A stretch of 64,000 bases of DNA from Picochlorum sp. 'celeri' (Eukaryota; Chlorophyta; Trebouxiophyceae), in contig JAACMV010000007.1 of NCBI GenBank assembly GCA_010909725.1, forward strand, positions 1,116,001 through 1,180,000. Reading direction: 5' to 3'. The notes beneath the pieces are model-generated. The model saw nothing but the letters and a program-made list of their open reading frames with translations, was not told where the DNA came from and made no database searches. Both the position numbers and the translations under genes were made by a program. Below, piece by piece: positions 9,473 to 18,400 of this stretch (positions within the stretch are counted from its first letter, which is position 1; every line of letters starts with the position of its first letter).

Positions 9473-11881
9473 TCAGATGCATGCTTTTTTAACACGTGCC
9501 ATGTTTTGGTCCATCTCGTCAAAGGTCCTCTGAAGAGCACGCTTGTGTGGACTTGCTAATGGGCATGTCGACGCGTTCAGAGCATCAACGAGCCGTTGGA
9601 TTGACTTTGAAGCCTCTTTGAGCCGCACGGCAATATCATCTGGAATATTCTGGCGATTCGGTATGCTTTTGGGTTTGCATGGCGGTTTGAGTGCATGGGT
9701 GCCAAGTGCATTGGATATGTCAGACAGGATGCTCGTCTTCTGGGCGAATATCACTCCGTTATCCTCCGCATCTTCCGTCAAAGCCCACTTACCTATCGTG
9801 AGATACTTCTGCAATCTATCTTTGAACGATTGCGTGATGCCTTGCCCAGTAACAAAACTGTCAGGAAGCACACGGGTCATGTCCTCTTGAGGGCATTCAC
9901 TAATATACTCTAAATAGCTCTTCATCGCCAGATATTGCAGAGGGTACAAATCTGAAGATTTGAAAACTTGCGTGAAGATTGATTTCAGCTTGGGTATCGA
10001 GCATTGATTTGGAGAAACATGTAGCATGCTCAACAGCCACCCTGCTGTCTTCTGATTTGGAGAAAACTCAAGATGCGACTGATCATGCGGTGCCAGCATT
10101 CCCGGTGGACTAAATTTCTGTATCGAGTCTTTTCTCGAATGAAGTAAACTCTCCACTCGCTGCAGATTGCATGCGACGATGGCTCCCTGTGGTCCCATGC
10201 TGGGAGATGACATGACCATCTTTTTCAGTATTCCTACGCATGATTGAGCATCTATGATTGGTTTCGACATCCCTTGTGGATGGCTGCAGCAATAGATCAG
10301 TATCTGATATGAAAGTTCAGATAGCCATACGGGGAAACGCGCATTCTCTTCTCGCCATCCAGAGGATGAGAACTGCGCACATGCCTTTCCCATCCATGTC
10401 ACAATCCTTTGAACGTGGCGTGTGGATCCCAAACCCAACTTGGACATGTTGACGCATCGAATGATCAAAACTGCTTCAGAAATACCCCATAGCGATATCT
10501 CGTTATGATGTCGCTCGAGAGTAACTGCAGCATCTTGCAAGAGCCTGTCAACTGTGCTTGGCGATGCACAGGAGAGAGCAGATCCTAGCAAGGCACATCC
10601 CTGTTCTAAAGATGCCGAGAGATACCCATAATCAACGAAAGTCGAAGAATATGATGCATTATAAAGCAATGCATCCCGAACCAGACTTGCAGATGTGTAC
10701 TGAAAAGACAGCCCCCCGCACACCATCAGGTCCATAAAGACTCGACAAAGAATCTCTTCCATAACTGGATGAGGGCAGAATGAATACCCAATAATCGTAT
10801 GGAGACAATCCATTCCTACCCCATTGATATCCACATCGATACACGCTGATATAAATTCGAAAATCGCATCTTCCACCAGCTCCAAATCCATGCATGAATG
10901 CATCCGTACAATGGTCACACTCCCCTCTAGCACTGATTCAAACAACGGCACCATCGAGGCATACAGATGCTTCTCAAATCGTTCCGATTGAGCCAATATA
11001 TAGCAAACAACCTTCCGTATTTGATCTGATGTCGTCCCACCTCTGCGCATCCGCACTGTTACTGGCCGGACAAATGTTGATGCAATCACAGACCCCTGCA
11101 CTTGATTCAAACAGGACACCAGCGCCCGCACTACAAACATCCCCATATCATCATCCACATTATCCATGGATATGTAATCGACAGCCCACGTCCAAAACGA
11201 CTCAAGAACTCCTTCAACGGCCCCTGGCGACCCCTTCACCAACCTGCCAAAGTTGGATAGCCAGAATTGAACAAGTTTCCTACACGCCTTGTCTTCTACA
11301 TGGCCTTCTTTCGCCATATCTATTGTATCCTTCATACAATCAAGTATAACACCACACGTCGCTGCTTTGGACACCCCATAGCACCCCAAAGCATCTTCCA
11401 GCGTTGCTGGAATACTCGACCACATACCACTAATTCCTGTCCATACTGCATTGGCAAGACCATAATGCACCAGCTTTGGATCTTCTCTCTTCTCTTTTCT
11501 CGATATTATATCAGAAACATCGCATCCAAATCGTTGCAGCATTTGAAGGTGTTCTGCGAGCACGGTGGCCAGTTCCTCATCCACAGGCTGGTATGTTGCT
11601 GCTGCTCCAAGAAGAGGGAGATACCCCTGACTCAATATATTCTTCACTCGACCCTGCCAACCCGCATCAGTCTTCCCAGGACTACAACATAGTGTTTTCA
11701 TAAGCCTATGGAGATACCCGCTCCAACCCTCTAATACACTCGGCCCAACCACATGGAGTTCTTCTGACACGTTTCGCAGCACTCCCAAAAGGCTACAAGC
11801 GCCCTCCTGCTGCCCTAGACCATTCAAAAAACTATTTTCTAATGAATTGCATTCATGTTGTATCCGACTACATGGGCTCAT
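9473..11881 (-). CDS. Large helical protein of unknown function (802 aa)
   Basis: An intronless 802-codon frame with normal composition and no low-complexity expansion, so it is probably a real gene. The protein is rich in Leu, Cys and amphipathic helices throughout and has no signal peptide, membrane segment or recognisable catalytic motif, suggesting an alpha-solenoid. The C-terminal ~90 residues are more basic (PCKPKSIPNRQNIPDD, then a heptad-like helix ending MARVKKACI). Long helical scaffolds such as FIRRM/FLIP (the FIGNL1 partner) or transport receptors share these general properties, but I cannot show homology to any. The ATG at 11881 starts a plausible helix. HDDC2 lies divergently 295 nt away and translin follows on the same strand. 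Confidence 0.6.
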   Translation of the reverse strand: MSPCSRIQHECNSLENSFLNGLGQQEGACSLLGVLRNVSEELHVVGPSVLEGWSGYLHRLMKTLCCSPGKTDAGWQGRVKNILSQGYLPLLGAAATYQPVDEELATVLAEHLQMLQRFGCDVSDIISRKEKREDPKLVHYGLANAVWTGISGMWSSIPATLEDALGCYGVSKAATCGVILDCMKDTIDMAKEGHVEDKACRKLVQFWLSNFGRLVKGSPGAVEGVLESFWTWAVDYISMDNVDDDMGMFVVRALVSCLNQVQGSVIASTFVRPVTVRMRRGGTTSDQIRKVVCYILAQSERFEKHLYASMVPLFESVLEGSVTIVRMHSCMDLELVEDAIFEFISACIDVDINGVGMDCLHTIIGYSFCPHPVMEEILCRVFMDLMVCGGLSFQYTSASLVRDALLYNASYSSTFVDYGYLSASLEQGCALLGSALSCASPSTVDRLLQDAAVTLERHHNEISLWGISEAVLIIRCVNMSKLGLGSTRHVQRIVTWMGKACAQFSSSGWREENARFPVWLSELSYQILIYCCSHPQGMSKPIIDAQSCVGILKKMVMSSPSMGPQGAIVACNLQRVESLLHSRKDSIQKFSPPGMLAPHDQSHLEFSPNQKTAGWLLSMLHVSPNQCSIPKLKSIFTQVFKSSDLYPLQYLAMKSYLEYISECPQEDMTRVLPDSFVTGQGITQSFKDRLQKYLTIGKWALTEDAEDNGVIFAQKTSILSDISNALGTHALKPPCKPKSIPNRQNIPDDIAVRLKEASKSIQRLVDALNASTCPLASPHKRALQRTFDEMDQNMARVKKACI

Positions 11882-12176
11882 GATGCAGAATATCGGTAAA
11901 CGGTCTCAAACTGACAACGACCACCAGAACAAGAAACCACTGGCCTTCTTGTCTTTGCTACACATCCAGAATTCCATTCCACATACTATTATCTGTGAAA
12001 ATTCATGCGATTGTCAGTTTACAGGCCTTGCATATGATTTCTAATTCTTTTTGTCGGAACTGTATCAAATGTTGCCATGGACGAAATTTGAAATACACCT
12101 GGGCTCTCTTCTTTTTCTCTCTGGTGTCTCATATAGTATTGATACGTGAGAAAAAGTAATCATTTAGTCAGTTGGT

Positions 12177-12860
12177 ATGAATACGGCAAAATCAGGCAGT
12201 GGGTTGGCCTCGCCAAAGAATGTGTTGCAATTCTTGCATGTCGTTGAAAACCTCAAGGTGCGCTTGATTTCTATTACCACAGCCTCTTAAGTTGGAGTAT
12301 TTTTTAAATCATAATAAATACCTAGCACTTGTACCAATATCCAATCATGATGTTTGCAGAAAACACCGAGAACCGGGTGGGTGAAAAGGCAGGTTGCTCA
12401 ACCAGAAAGCATTGCAGATCATATGTACAGAATGTCTCTCATGTCACTCTTAATGGATGGATCGGATGAATATGACTATATGCATTGCATCAAACTATCA
12501 ATCGTGCATGATCTTGCTGAATGCATCGTTGGTGACATTACACCTACTTGTGGTGTATCAGATGGGGATAAACATGCCATGGAAGCCAAAGCTATGGACG
12601 ATATTGGCAATATACTCGGAGACTGTGCTGCAAAAGACCAGATTAAAGCATTATGGCGTGAGTATGAGGCGGGAGAGACTCCAGAAGCCAAGTTGGTCAA
12701 GGATTTTGACAAGTTTGAAATGATTGTACAGGCACATGAATATGAACAGGCGCAGGGAGCAGAACTGCAGGAATTCTTCGATTCAACGGCAGGCAAATGG
12801 AGAACACCAGTAGGAGAAGCATTAGCAGCGGCATTATACTCGGAACGAGGAAAGCAATGA
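12177..12860 (+). CDS. HDDC2: HD-domain 5'-deoxynucleotidase (HDDC2/YfbR-like)
   Basis: Metal-dependent phosphohydrolase expected to dephosphorylate deoxynucleoside monophosphates. Exon 1 (12177-12257) and exon 2 (12360-12860) join over a 102-nt intron (donor GTGCGC, acceptor TTGCAG) to give 193 aa. The HD metal-binding residues are clear: ESIADHMYRM (first His), LSIVHDLAECIVGDITP (the HD pair and family signature) and DFDKFEMIVQAHEYE (downstream Asp). The N-terminal FLHVVENLKKTPRTGWV matches the family's opening helix, confirming the splice. Its stop codon is one nucleotide from the stop of the convergent AP-4 sigma gene. Confidence 0.94.
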
Positions 12861-12861
12861 T

Positions 12862-13302
12862 TTACATATTCTCCAACAGTTTTAATGGAGCAACAATACT
12901 TGATTTCTGGGTGTCCACCACCCACCCATTTGCCACCATCTCATCGATGATGGCATACGCCATATCCAAACTAAACATGATGTCGAGTTCACAGACATTC
13001 CCAAACCACCGATCCATGGCTTCCACCATGCAATGAATACATTCCAGCATGGCAAGCTCATTGTCTTCTCCATCCACACCAATCATGAAGAATAGACTCG
13101 CATATCGCCTGTATATAATCCTAGTGCCGCAGTGTTCTACAGAATTACAGTCCTTGTCCGGCCGTTTAAGACATTTCCGCACAATTTCTGCCTCAAAAAG
13201 AAGCCTAGCGTCCCCTGCTGCTGGGACTCGTTTCGTATCGAAATACTTGGACAACCGGGTCTGCCCCTGTTTATTCACAAGAAGGATAAACTTGATAGTC
13301 AT
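12862..13302 (-). CDS. AP4S1: AP-4 adaptor complex sigma subunit
   Basis: Small longin-fold subunit of an adaptor complex that sorts cargo at the trans-Golgi network. The 146-aa length matches sigma subunits. The opening MTIKFILLVNKQGQTRLSKY, then IYRRYASLFFMIGVDGEDNELA and ELDIMFSLDMAYAIIDEMV, fit sigma adaptins. NKQGQTRLSKY and the C-terminal APLKLLEN favour sigma-4 over sigma-1/2/3. The ATG at 13302 gives the canonical start; a longer in-frame extension upstream lacks conservation. No intron is needed. Confidence 0.9.
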   Translation of the reverse strand: MTIKFILLVNKQGQTRLSKYFDTKRVPAAGDARLLFEAEIVRKCLKRPDKDCNSVEHCGTRIIYRRYASLFFMIGVDGEDNELAMLECIHCMVEAMDRWFGNVCELDIMFSLDMAYAIIDEMVANGWVVDTQKSSIVAPLKLLENM

Positions 13303-13655
13303 ATATATCGATGAGATATGAATCGTGATTGACACGTGGGGCACTATATAACTGTATCTATCAATCTTTTTGGTGTTGTATATGGAAACGACCAAAACCT
13401 TCTCTTTCTTTCTCCCTATGTATATGTCGATTCAGGTAGCCGCATAAAAGTCTGTTTCATCTCCATGGTATTACATGTCAGTATTCATTATTCTAGACTA
13501 GATAAACCTGTTGTATCCATGTAACAGACACTGGAAAGTACCGTAAATAGAGAGTTTAAAACGGCCATTGAAAAGTCAGACTCTGGAGCTGTAGGCAGAA
13601 CCCATCCATCGCATGCGTTTACTTTCAATAATTCTTTCTGAATTCAAAAATCAAG
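13303..13655. other. Divergent intergenic region
   Basis: This 353-nt spacer separates AP-4 sigma (minus) from the nucleoplasmin-like gene (plus) and presumably includes both promoters. I see no open frame with support, no RNA gene and no long palindrome. Confidence 0.35.
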
Positions 13656-14873
13656 ATGTTTGTCAACTTTTTTGGAGTGGTTCTCAAGCCAGGTACGGTG
13701 ATATACACAGCATGCAGTCATCAAGATGCATGGAATCATGGATCGCTGCTCAACCTTCAATCCAGTGTTCCATCCATGTGTCAAATGTCTTTAATGTGAC
13801 CTATTATTTCACATATTTGGTACAGTAAAAACTAAGGATGTGTTCTTCAACAATTGTCTGTAGATGCTCCCACAGCAGTGTGTGTTCAGGATGACACCGG
13901 CAGTGATGAGGACGAGATTGACTACAGGACCAGCAAGACGGTGCATTTGACTCAGTTGGCGTTGCCGGGGTCTGCGAAACAAGGTAATCACACCGTGTTT
14001 CTTGAGGATGAGGATGGTCAGAGTTATGTTTTGGGTACCTTGAATATCAACACGTGTCCAAATGTGAAGCTTGACCTTCCTCTGGTTGATCAGGAGCTGA
14101 TGCTAAAGCTGGAAGGTCCTTCTGAAGTTCATGTGACTGGGTATGAGATGGTGTCGTTCCCTGAGGATGATGATGAAGATGGCTATGATTCAGAGGATGA
14201 TTATGAGTATGGTGCGTTGGCATGTTTTTGGTATGGCTTTTTTGGTGAGGTGATAGTATGATGTTTTTTTTTGGATGCAGCGCATTTATTGTCAGGAAGT
14301 GACGATGATGATGATGAGGACGACGATGATGAGGACGATGATGATGACGACAGTGATGAGGATGCCCCAGAGGGAATTCCCTTGGGAATGCGAGAACTTC
14401 CTTCTCCTGATGAGGATGATGAATTCGATGGCGATGATATCAACGACTCTGATATAGACATGGATGAGGATGATGAGGAAGATGACGAGAGTGATGATGA
14501 AGATGGCGAGAGTGATGAGGAGGAAGATGACAGTGATGAGGAAGACGAGAGTGACAGCGATGAGGAAGAAAAGGAAGCCATGAAGAAGAGGGCTGGAAAA
14601 CTGTTGACGCCGCAGCCAAGCAAGAAGACTAAAGTGGACAATGCTCCAGCCACTGCACCAAGCAAAGTCAGCACGAAAAAGGCTCCCACAAATGAGCAAG
14701 AATACACCAAAGCTTTGAAAGAATACTTGAAAGAAAATGGTCCATCCAAACTCGCCACTCTGGGATCATCCATCAAGAGACCTCCAGCTGTGCCAAAACT
14801 CAAGAGATTCTTGTCAACCCATGCTAGTGATTTTGTCTACAACCAGAAAAATGATACTGTATCCCTTGCGTGA
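13656..14873 (+). CDS. Nucleoplasmin-like acidic nuclear protein
   Basis: Probable histone or nucleolar chaperone. Three exons, 13656-13692, 13864-14211 and 14281-14873, join across introns of 171 and 69 nt to give 325 aa. The N-terminal ~115 residues (MFVNFFGVVLKP, then YVLGTLNINTCPNVKLDLPL) match the nucleoplasmin-like fold of plant HD2 proteins and FKBP39/46-type nucleolar proteins. A long Asp/Glu tract (about residues 125-240, from GAT/GAG repeats) follows, then a basic Lys/Pro linker. The last ~60 residues (YTKALKEYLKENGPSKLATLG, RPPAVPKLKRFL) look like a compact helical DNA/RNA-binding domain rather than an FKBP prolyl isomerase, which is absent. TGTAA follows the stop. HD2-like versus FKBP-derived ancestry is unresolved. 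Confidence 0.82.
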
Positions 14874-15144
14874 TGACCTTTTTTTATAGCAAGTATTTCT
14901 GGGGTATTTTGCTGCAAGCATGATTGAATGTTTCATATACTATATTATGATGGATTGCAATGAGCACATGTAATGCCTCTCATATATGCATACAAAGAGC
15001 CAAGTGGTGCATTATATTTGATTGATTCCACATGTGTGAAGCCATAGATCTGGCAAGATCTGCAATTCATGAATTATGGTGAAACTTCCATTCCAGTCCA
15101 TGAGGAGATACTTTACAAACTAGAAAAAGTAAGAATCAAAGACA

Positions 15145-16875
15145 ATGACTGCGAGTGAAGAGAAAAATGAGAAGAAGAAAAAGAGGACGTTTGAGGAGGT
15201 TTGTGTTTGAATGCATAATACTACTGCATCCGTTACCTTGTAGAACGACATGAGGCATTAATTGATATAATGGTGTTCATTTATATATAGGAGAAATCGT
15301 ATATTGAAAAACTAAGCCCCAATCACTACAAAATCCGCCAAGGCTTTGTACCCAACATGCGAGTCCCTGGCATTGTCTACGTCAATGAGAACCTGGACGA
15401 CTTGCTGTTTGATGAATTGAAGGCTGCTTGCGATCGCGGTGAGCATGGAGGTGGATTCTTGCCAGCAGTGAAACAGATTGCAAACGTGGCCGCGCTGCCT
15501 GGAATTGTGTCGGTATGTGACCATGCCTGTTGAGCAGCAGGCCCTTTTTTTCTATTTCCCAATGCATCACATGTTCTCAACTTTACAATGCGTGCAGCAT
15601 TCTGTGGCTATGCCTGATGTTCATAGTGGATATGGTTTTGCAATCGGTAATGTTGCCGCGTTTGATATGAGCGATCCAGAGGCTGTTGTGTCACCAGGAG
15701 GTGTTGGGTTTGATATCAACTGTGGTGTTCGCCTCATCCGGACGAATTTGATGGAATCGGATGTTCTTCCGGTGAAAGAGTTGTTGGCCCAGACATTATT
15801 TGATCATATTCCTGTTGGTGTTGGTTCTCAGGGGATTTTGCCGACGACTCGACAGGATTTGGAGGAGGTGTTGGAAATGGGTATGGATTGGTCCCTCCGA
15901 GAGGGATACTCATGGGCAGAGGATAAAGAGCATTGCGAAGAATACGGGAGAATGTTGAATGCAGATCCTTCAAAGGTCTCTGCAAGGGCAAAAAAGCGTG
16001 GTTTACCGCAAATGGGGACTCTTGGCGCAGGTAATCACTATGCAGAGATTCAAATTGTAGATGAGATTTTTGATCATGCAGCAGCTGAGAAGATGGGGAT
16101 ACATACTCTGGGACAGGTGTGCATTATGATTCACTCTGGGTCAAGAGGTCTGGGCCATCAGGTCGCAACAGACTCAATGTTTGCCATGGAAAAGAGCATG
16201 AAGAGAGATGGCATTCAACTTAATGATAGACAACTGGCATGTGCTCGCATCACCAGCCCAGAGGGACAAGAGTATCTTGCAGCAATGGCATGTGCAGCAA
16301 ATTATGCATGGGTGAATAGATCAGCCATGACATTTTTATGTAGACAAGCGTTTGCAAAAGTATTTGAAAAGACGCCAAATGAATTAGACATGCATGTGGT
16401 CTATGATGTCAGTCACAACATTGCCAAGGTGGAAGATCACATGGTGGATGGAGAACTCAAGACATTGTTGGTACATCGGAAGGGGTCTACACGAGCTTTT
16501 CCTCCGCACCATCCTCTCATTCCAGTGGACTATCAGCTCACTGGTCAACCGGTGCTAATCGGTGGAACAATGGGAACTTGTAGTTATGTGCTCACAGGAA
16601 CTGAGCATGGCATGAAAGCGGCGTTTGGGTCAACCTGCCATGGAGCCGGAAGAGCGCGATCTAGAAATAATGCACGCAACAAATTAGATTATAAAGATGT
16701 TCTAGAAAAGCTTAAAGTCAAAGGAATTGCCATCAGAGTTGCATCGCCCAAGTTGGTCATGGAAGAGGCTCCAGAGAGTTACAAGGATGTGACACATGTT
16801 GTTGGAACATGCCATGAAGCTGGTTTAAGCAAAAAGGCTGTTAAATTGAGACCAGTAGCTGTTATTAAAGGATGA
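15145..16875 (+). CDS. RTCB: tRNA-splicing ligase RtcB
   Basis: GTP- and Mn-dependent RNA ligase that joins 2',3'-cyclic phosphate and 5'-OH ends in tRNA splicing and the unfolded protein response. Exons 15145-15198, 15291-15512 and 15598-16875 join over introns of 92 and 85 nt to yield 517 aa, close to metazoan and archaeal RtcB (~505). Visible motifs: [54 protein letters not shown] (metal-binding Cys), [19 protein letters not shown] and the guanylylation region around [10 protein letters not shown] Lys-rich N-terminal extension of ~18 residues is encoded by exon 1. The stop lies 11 nt from that of the convergent downstream gene. RtcB is absent from fungi and land plants, a useful lineage clue. 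Confidence 0.97.
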
Positions 16876-16886
16876 ATTTATTATAT

Positions 16887-18389
16887 TTACGCTTGTAATA
16901 GCTGTGTGAGGTTTCTACCACAGTTAAAATCGAGAATATCGAATGCACGCAGCAATGCTGCCTTGTCATGAGAGCCAGCTGCAACTTGATGATATTTGAC
17001 AGCAGGAACAAGAGCTATGAGTGTCGTGTCATTTGGACGATATCCCATTTTAATATGGCATTGTAAAATAGATGCGAGAGCACCGATCCAATTCACATCA
17101 TGTGCTGCTGTGGCTCGCGCATGGTTTTCTCCAACATTCCCAGGCTCCTCTTGTGTCATGGCATCCAGGGCTGATGCGGAGAGCAACCTCAATTGGTACC
17201 CCGAACTCGAAAACAAGTCTACCACTGCCAAGGATTTGTGTGAGAAAAATGTAAAGAATTCTAATACAGCTGCAACGTCTTCGATCCTAGATACAGCATT
17301 CAAATGCTTTGACTTTATTCTGCTAGCAACAAATGAAGCCACTGTATCCAGCATGCATGGAGGATTGAGTGTGTCATCACGCGCATGCACGCTCACATAT
17401 GCCATCAAAAATTGCTTCAGCTCTTTCGGGTTGAATGAACGGGCGGAAGAGTGTCTATTGGATAATTTCCTTCTCACTTCGGCTGAGAGCGATGTCATGA
17501 ATCCATTCACCACCTTGCACCCCTCTTGAACCCCACTCTCGTGGCAAGCGCCAAACAGGGCCGCAACAGAGGAGGCAAGGTCAGCAAACTCGCTTCCACC
17601 AAATGCCGATCGCACATGAGGCTTTTCTAATCGAGATGATAGTTCGCTCAGCACAGCAGCCATGAACCGAACAACCCGTCTGTCTACCCCAACATTGGTG
17701 GACAAATTGCTACAAGACATGGTAAAATTCAACAGTTCCCGTGTGCTGTACTGATCAAACTCCTCCCGCTCCAACTCACGGGTTACTATATTAACCAGCA
17801 AACGACGCCTCCACGAATGGCCGTGATCGTGAGGTAAAACCTCCAACGTCCACACCAAGGCAGCAGAGGACACTGTCGTCAACTCCTCCAAGTGCACTTG
17901 TCCACACAGCGCAGCAACCAATTGATCGCAGTCATCGTCGACATCAATTACCAGTTGAGACTTCTTTGCATGGTCTGCAAGATAGCATAAGATATGAAGC
18001 GATGTCTCGTTATCTAAAACATCCAGGTTTTCAGATACAAGCCCTTGTATGCTCTTGACGTCAAAGGTCTGATAGCATTGGCGTAATAAATCCCGCTGCA
18101 GCACCATTCGTTCTCCATTCGAATACATTTTAATGCTTTGGTATCGTTTCTGCAGGCTAAATCCAGGGATCCTCCCTTTCGGGGCGTAAAACCCTTTCTC
18201 AACCCCAAGTGGACTTGGGTTCCGAATGCCAACAATCGACATTCTCGTTATCATCGTCATGTGTGCAGCTACATGGTTGTTTAACTCTAATTCTATTTTA
18301 TAATCTACAATCGACATAGCTAAAGACTCTGGAATACTGCGGTATTCCGTAATAAAGCATGCTTGAGTTTCGTTGCCCTCTAAAGACAT
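16887..18389 (-). CDS. Unrecognised 500-aa protein, possibly organellar helical repeat
   Basis: A long intronless frame with no domain I can name. The first ATG is at 18389; a better start may be 18260, which gives a leader beginning MTMITRMSIVGIRNP and rich in Arg, Ser and Gly, typical of a mitochondrial or plastid presequence. The body is a run of amphipathic helices (e.g. LHILCYLADHAKK, STRELLNFTMSCSNL, FNPKELKQFLMAYVSV) resembling the tandem helical repeats of FASTK or OPR organellar RNA-binding proteins, but without a RAP domain at the C-terminus. It lies only 11 nt downstream of the stop of the AAAP transporter on the same strand. Function unknown. Confidence 0.6.
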   Translation of the reverse strand: MSLEGNETQACFITEYRSIPESLAMSIVDYKIELELNNHVAAHMTMITRMSIVGIRNPSPLGVEKGFYAPKGRIPGFSLQKRYQSIKMYSNGERMVLQRDLLRQCYQTFDVKSIQGLVSENLDVLDNETSLHILCYLADHAKKSQLVIDVDDDCDQLVAALCGQVHLEELTTVSSAALVWTLEVLPHDHGHSWRRRLLVNIVTRELEREEFDQYSTRELLNFTMSCSNLSTNVGVDRRVVRFMAAVLSELSSRLEKPHVRSAFGGSEFADLASSVAALFGACHESGVQEGCKVVNGFMTSLSAEVRRKLSNRHSSARSFNPKELKQFLMAYVSVHARDDTLNPPCMLDTVASFVASRIKSKHLNAVSRIEDVAAVLEFFTFFSHKSLAVVDLFSSSGYQLRLLSASALDAMTQEEPGNVGENHARATAAHDVNWIGALASILQCHIKMGYRPNDTTLIALVPAVKYHQVAAGSHDKAALLRAFDILDFNCGRNLTQLLQA

Positions 18390-18400
18390 CAGCAGAAGAA

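Noticed and set aside
14281..14590. Antisense poly-Ser and poly-Ile frames opposite the acidic tract
   Set aside because: They are shadows of the GAT/GAG repeat encoding the Asp/Glu tract of the nucleoplasmin-like gene.
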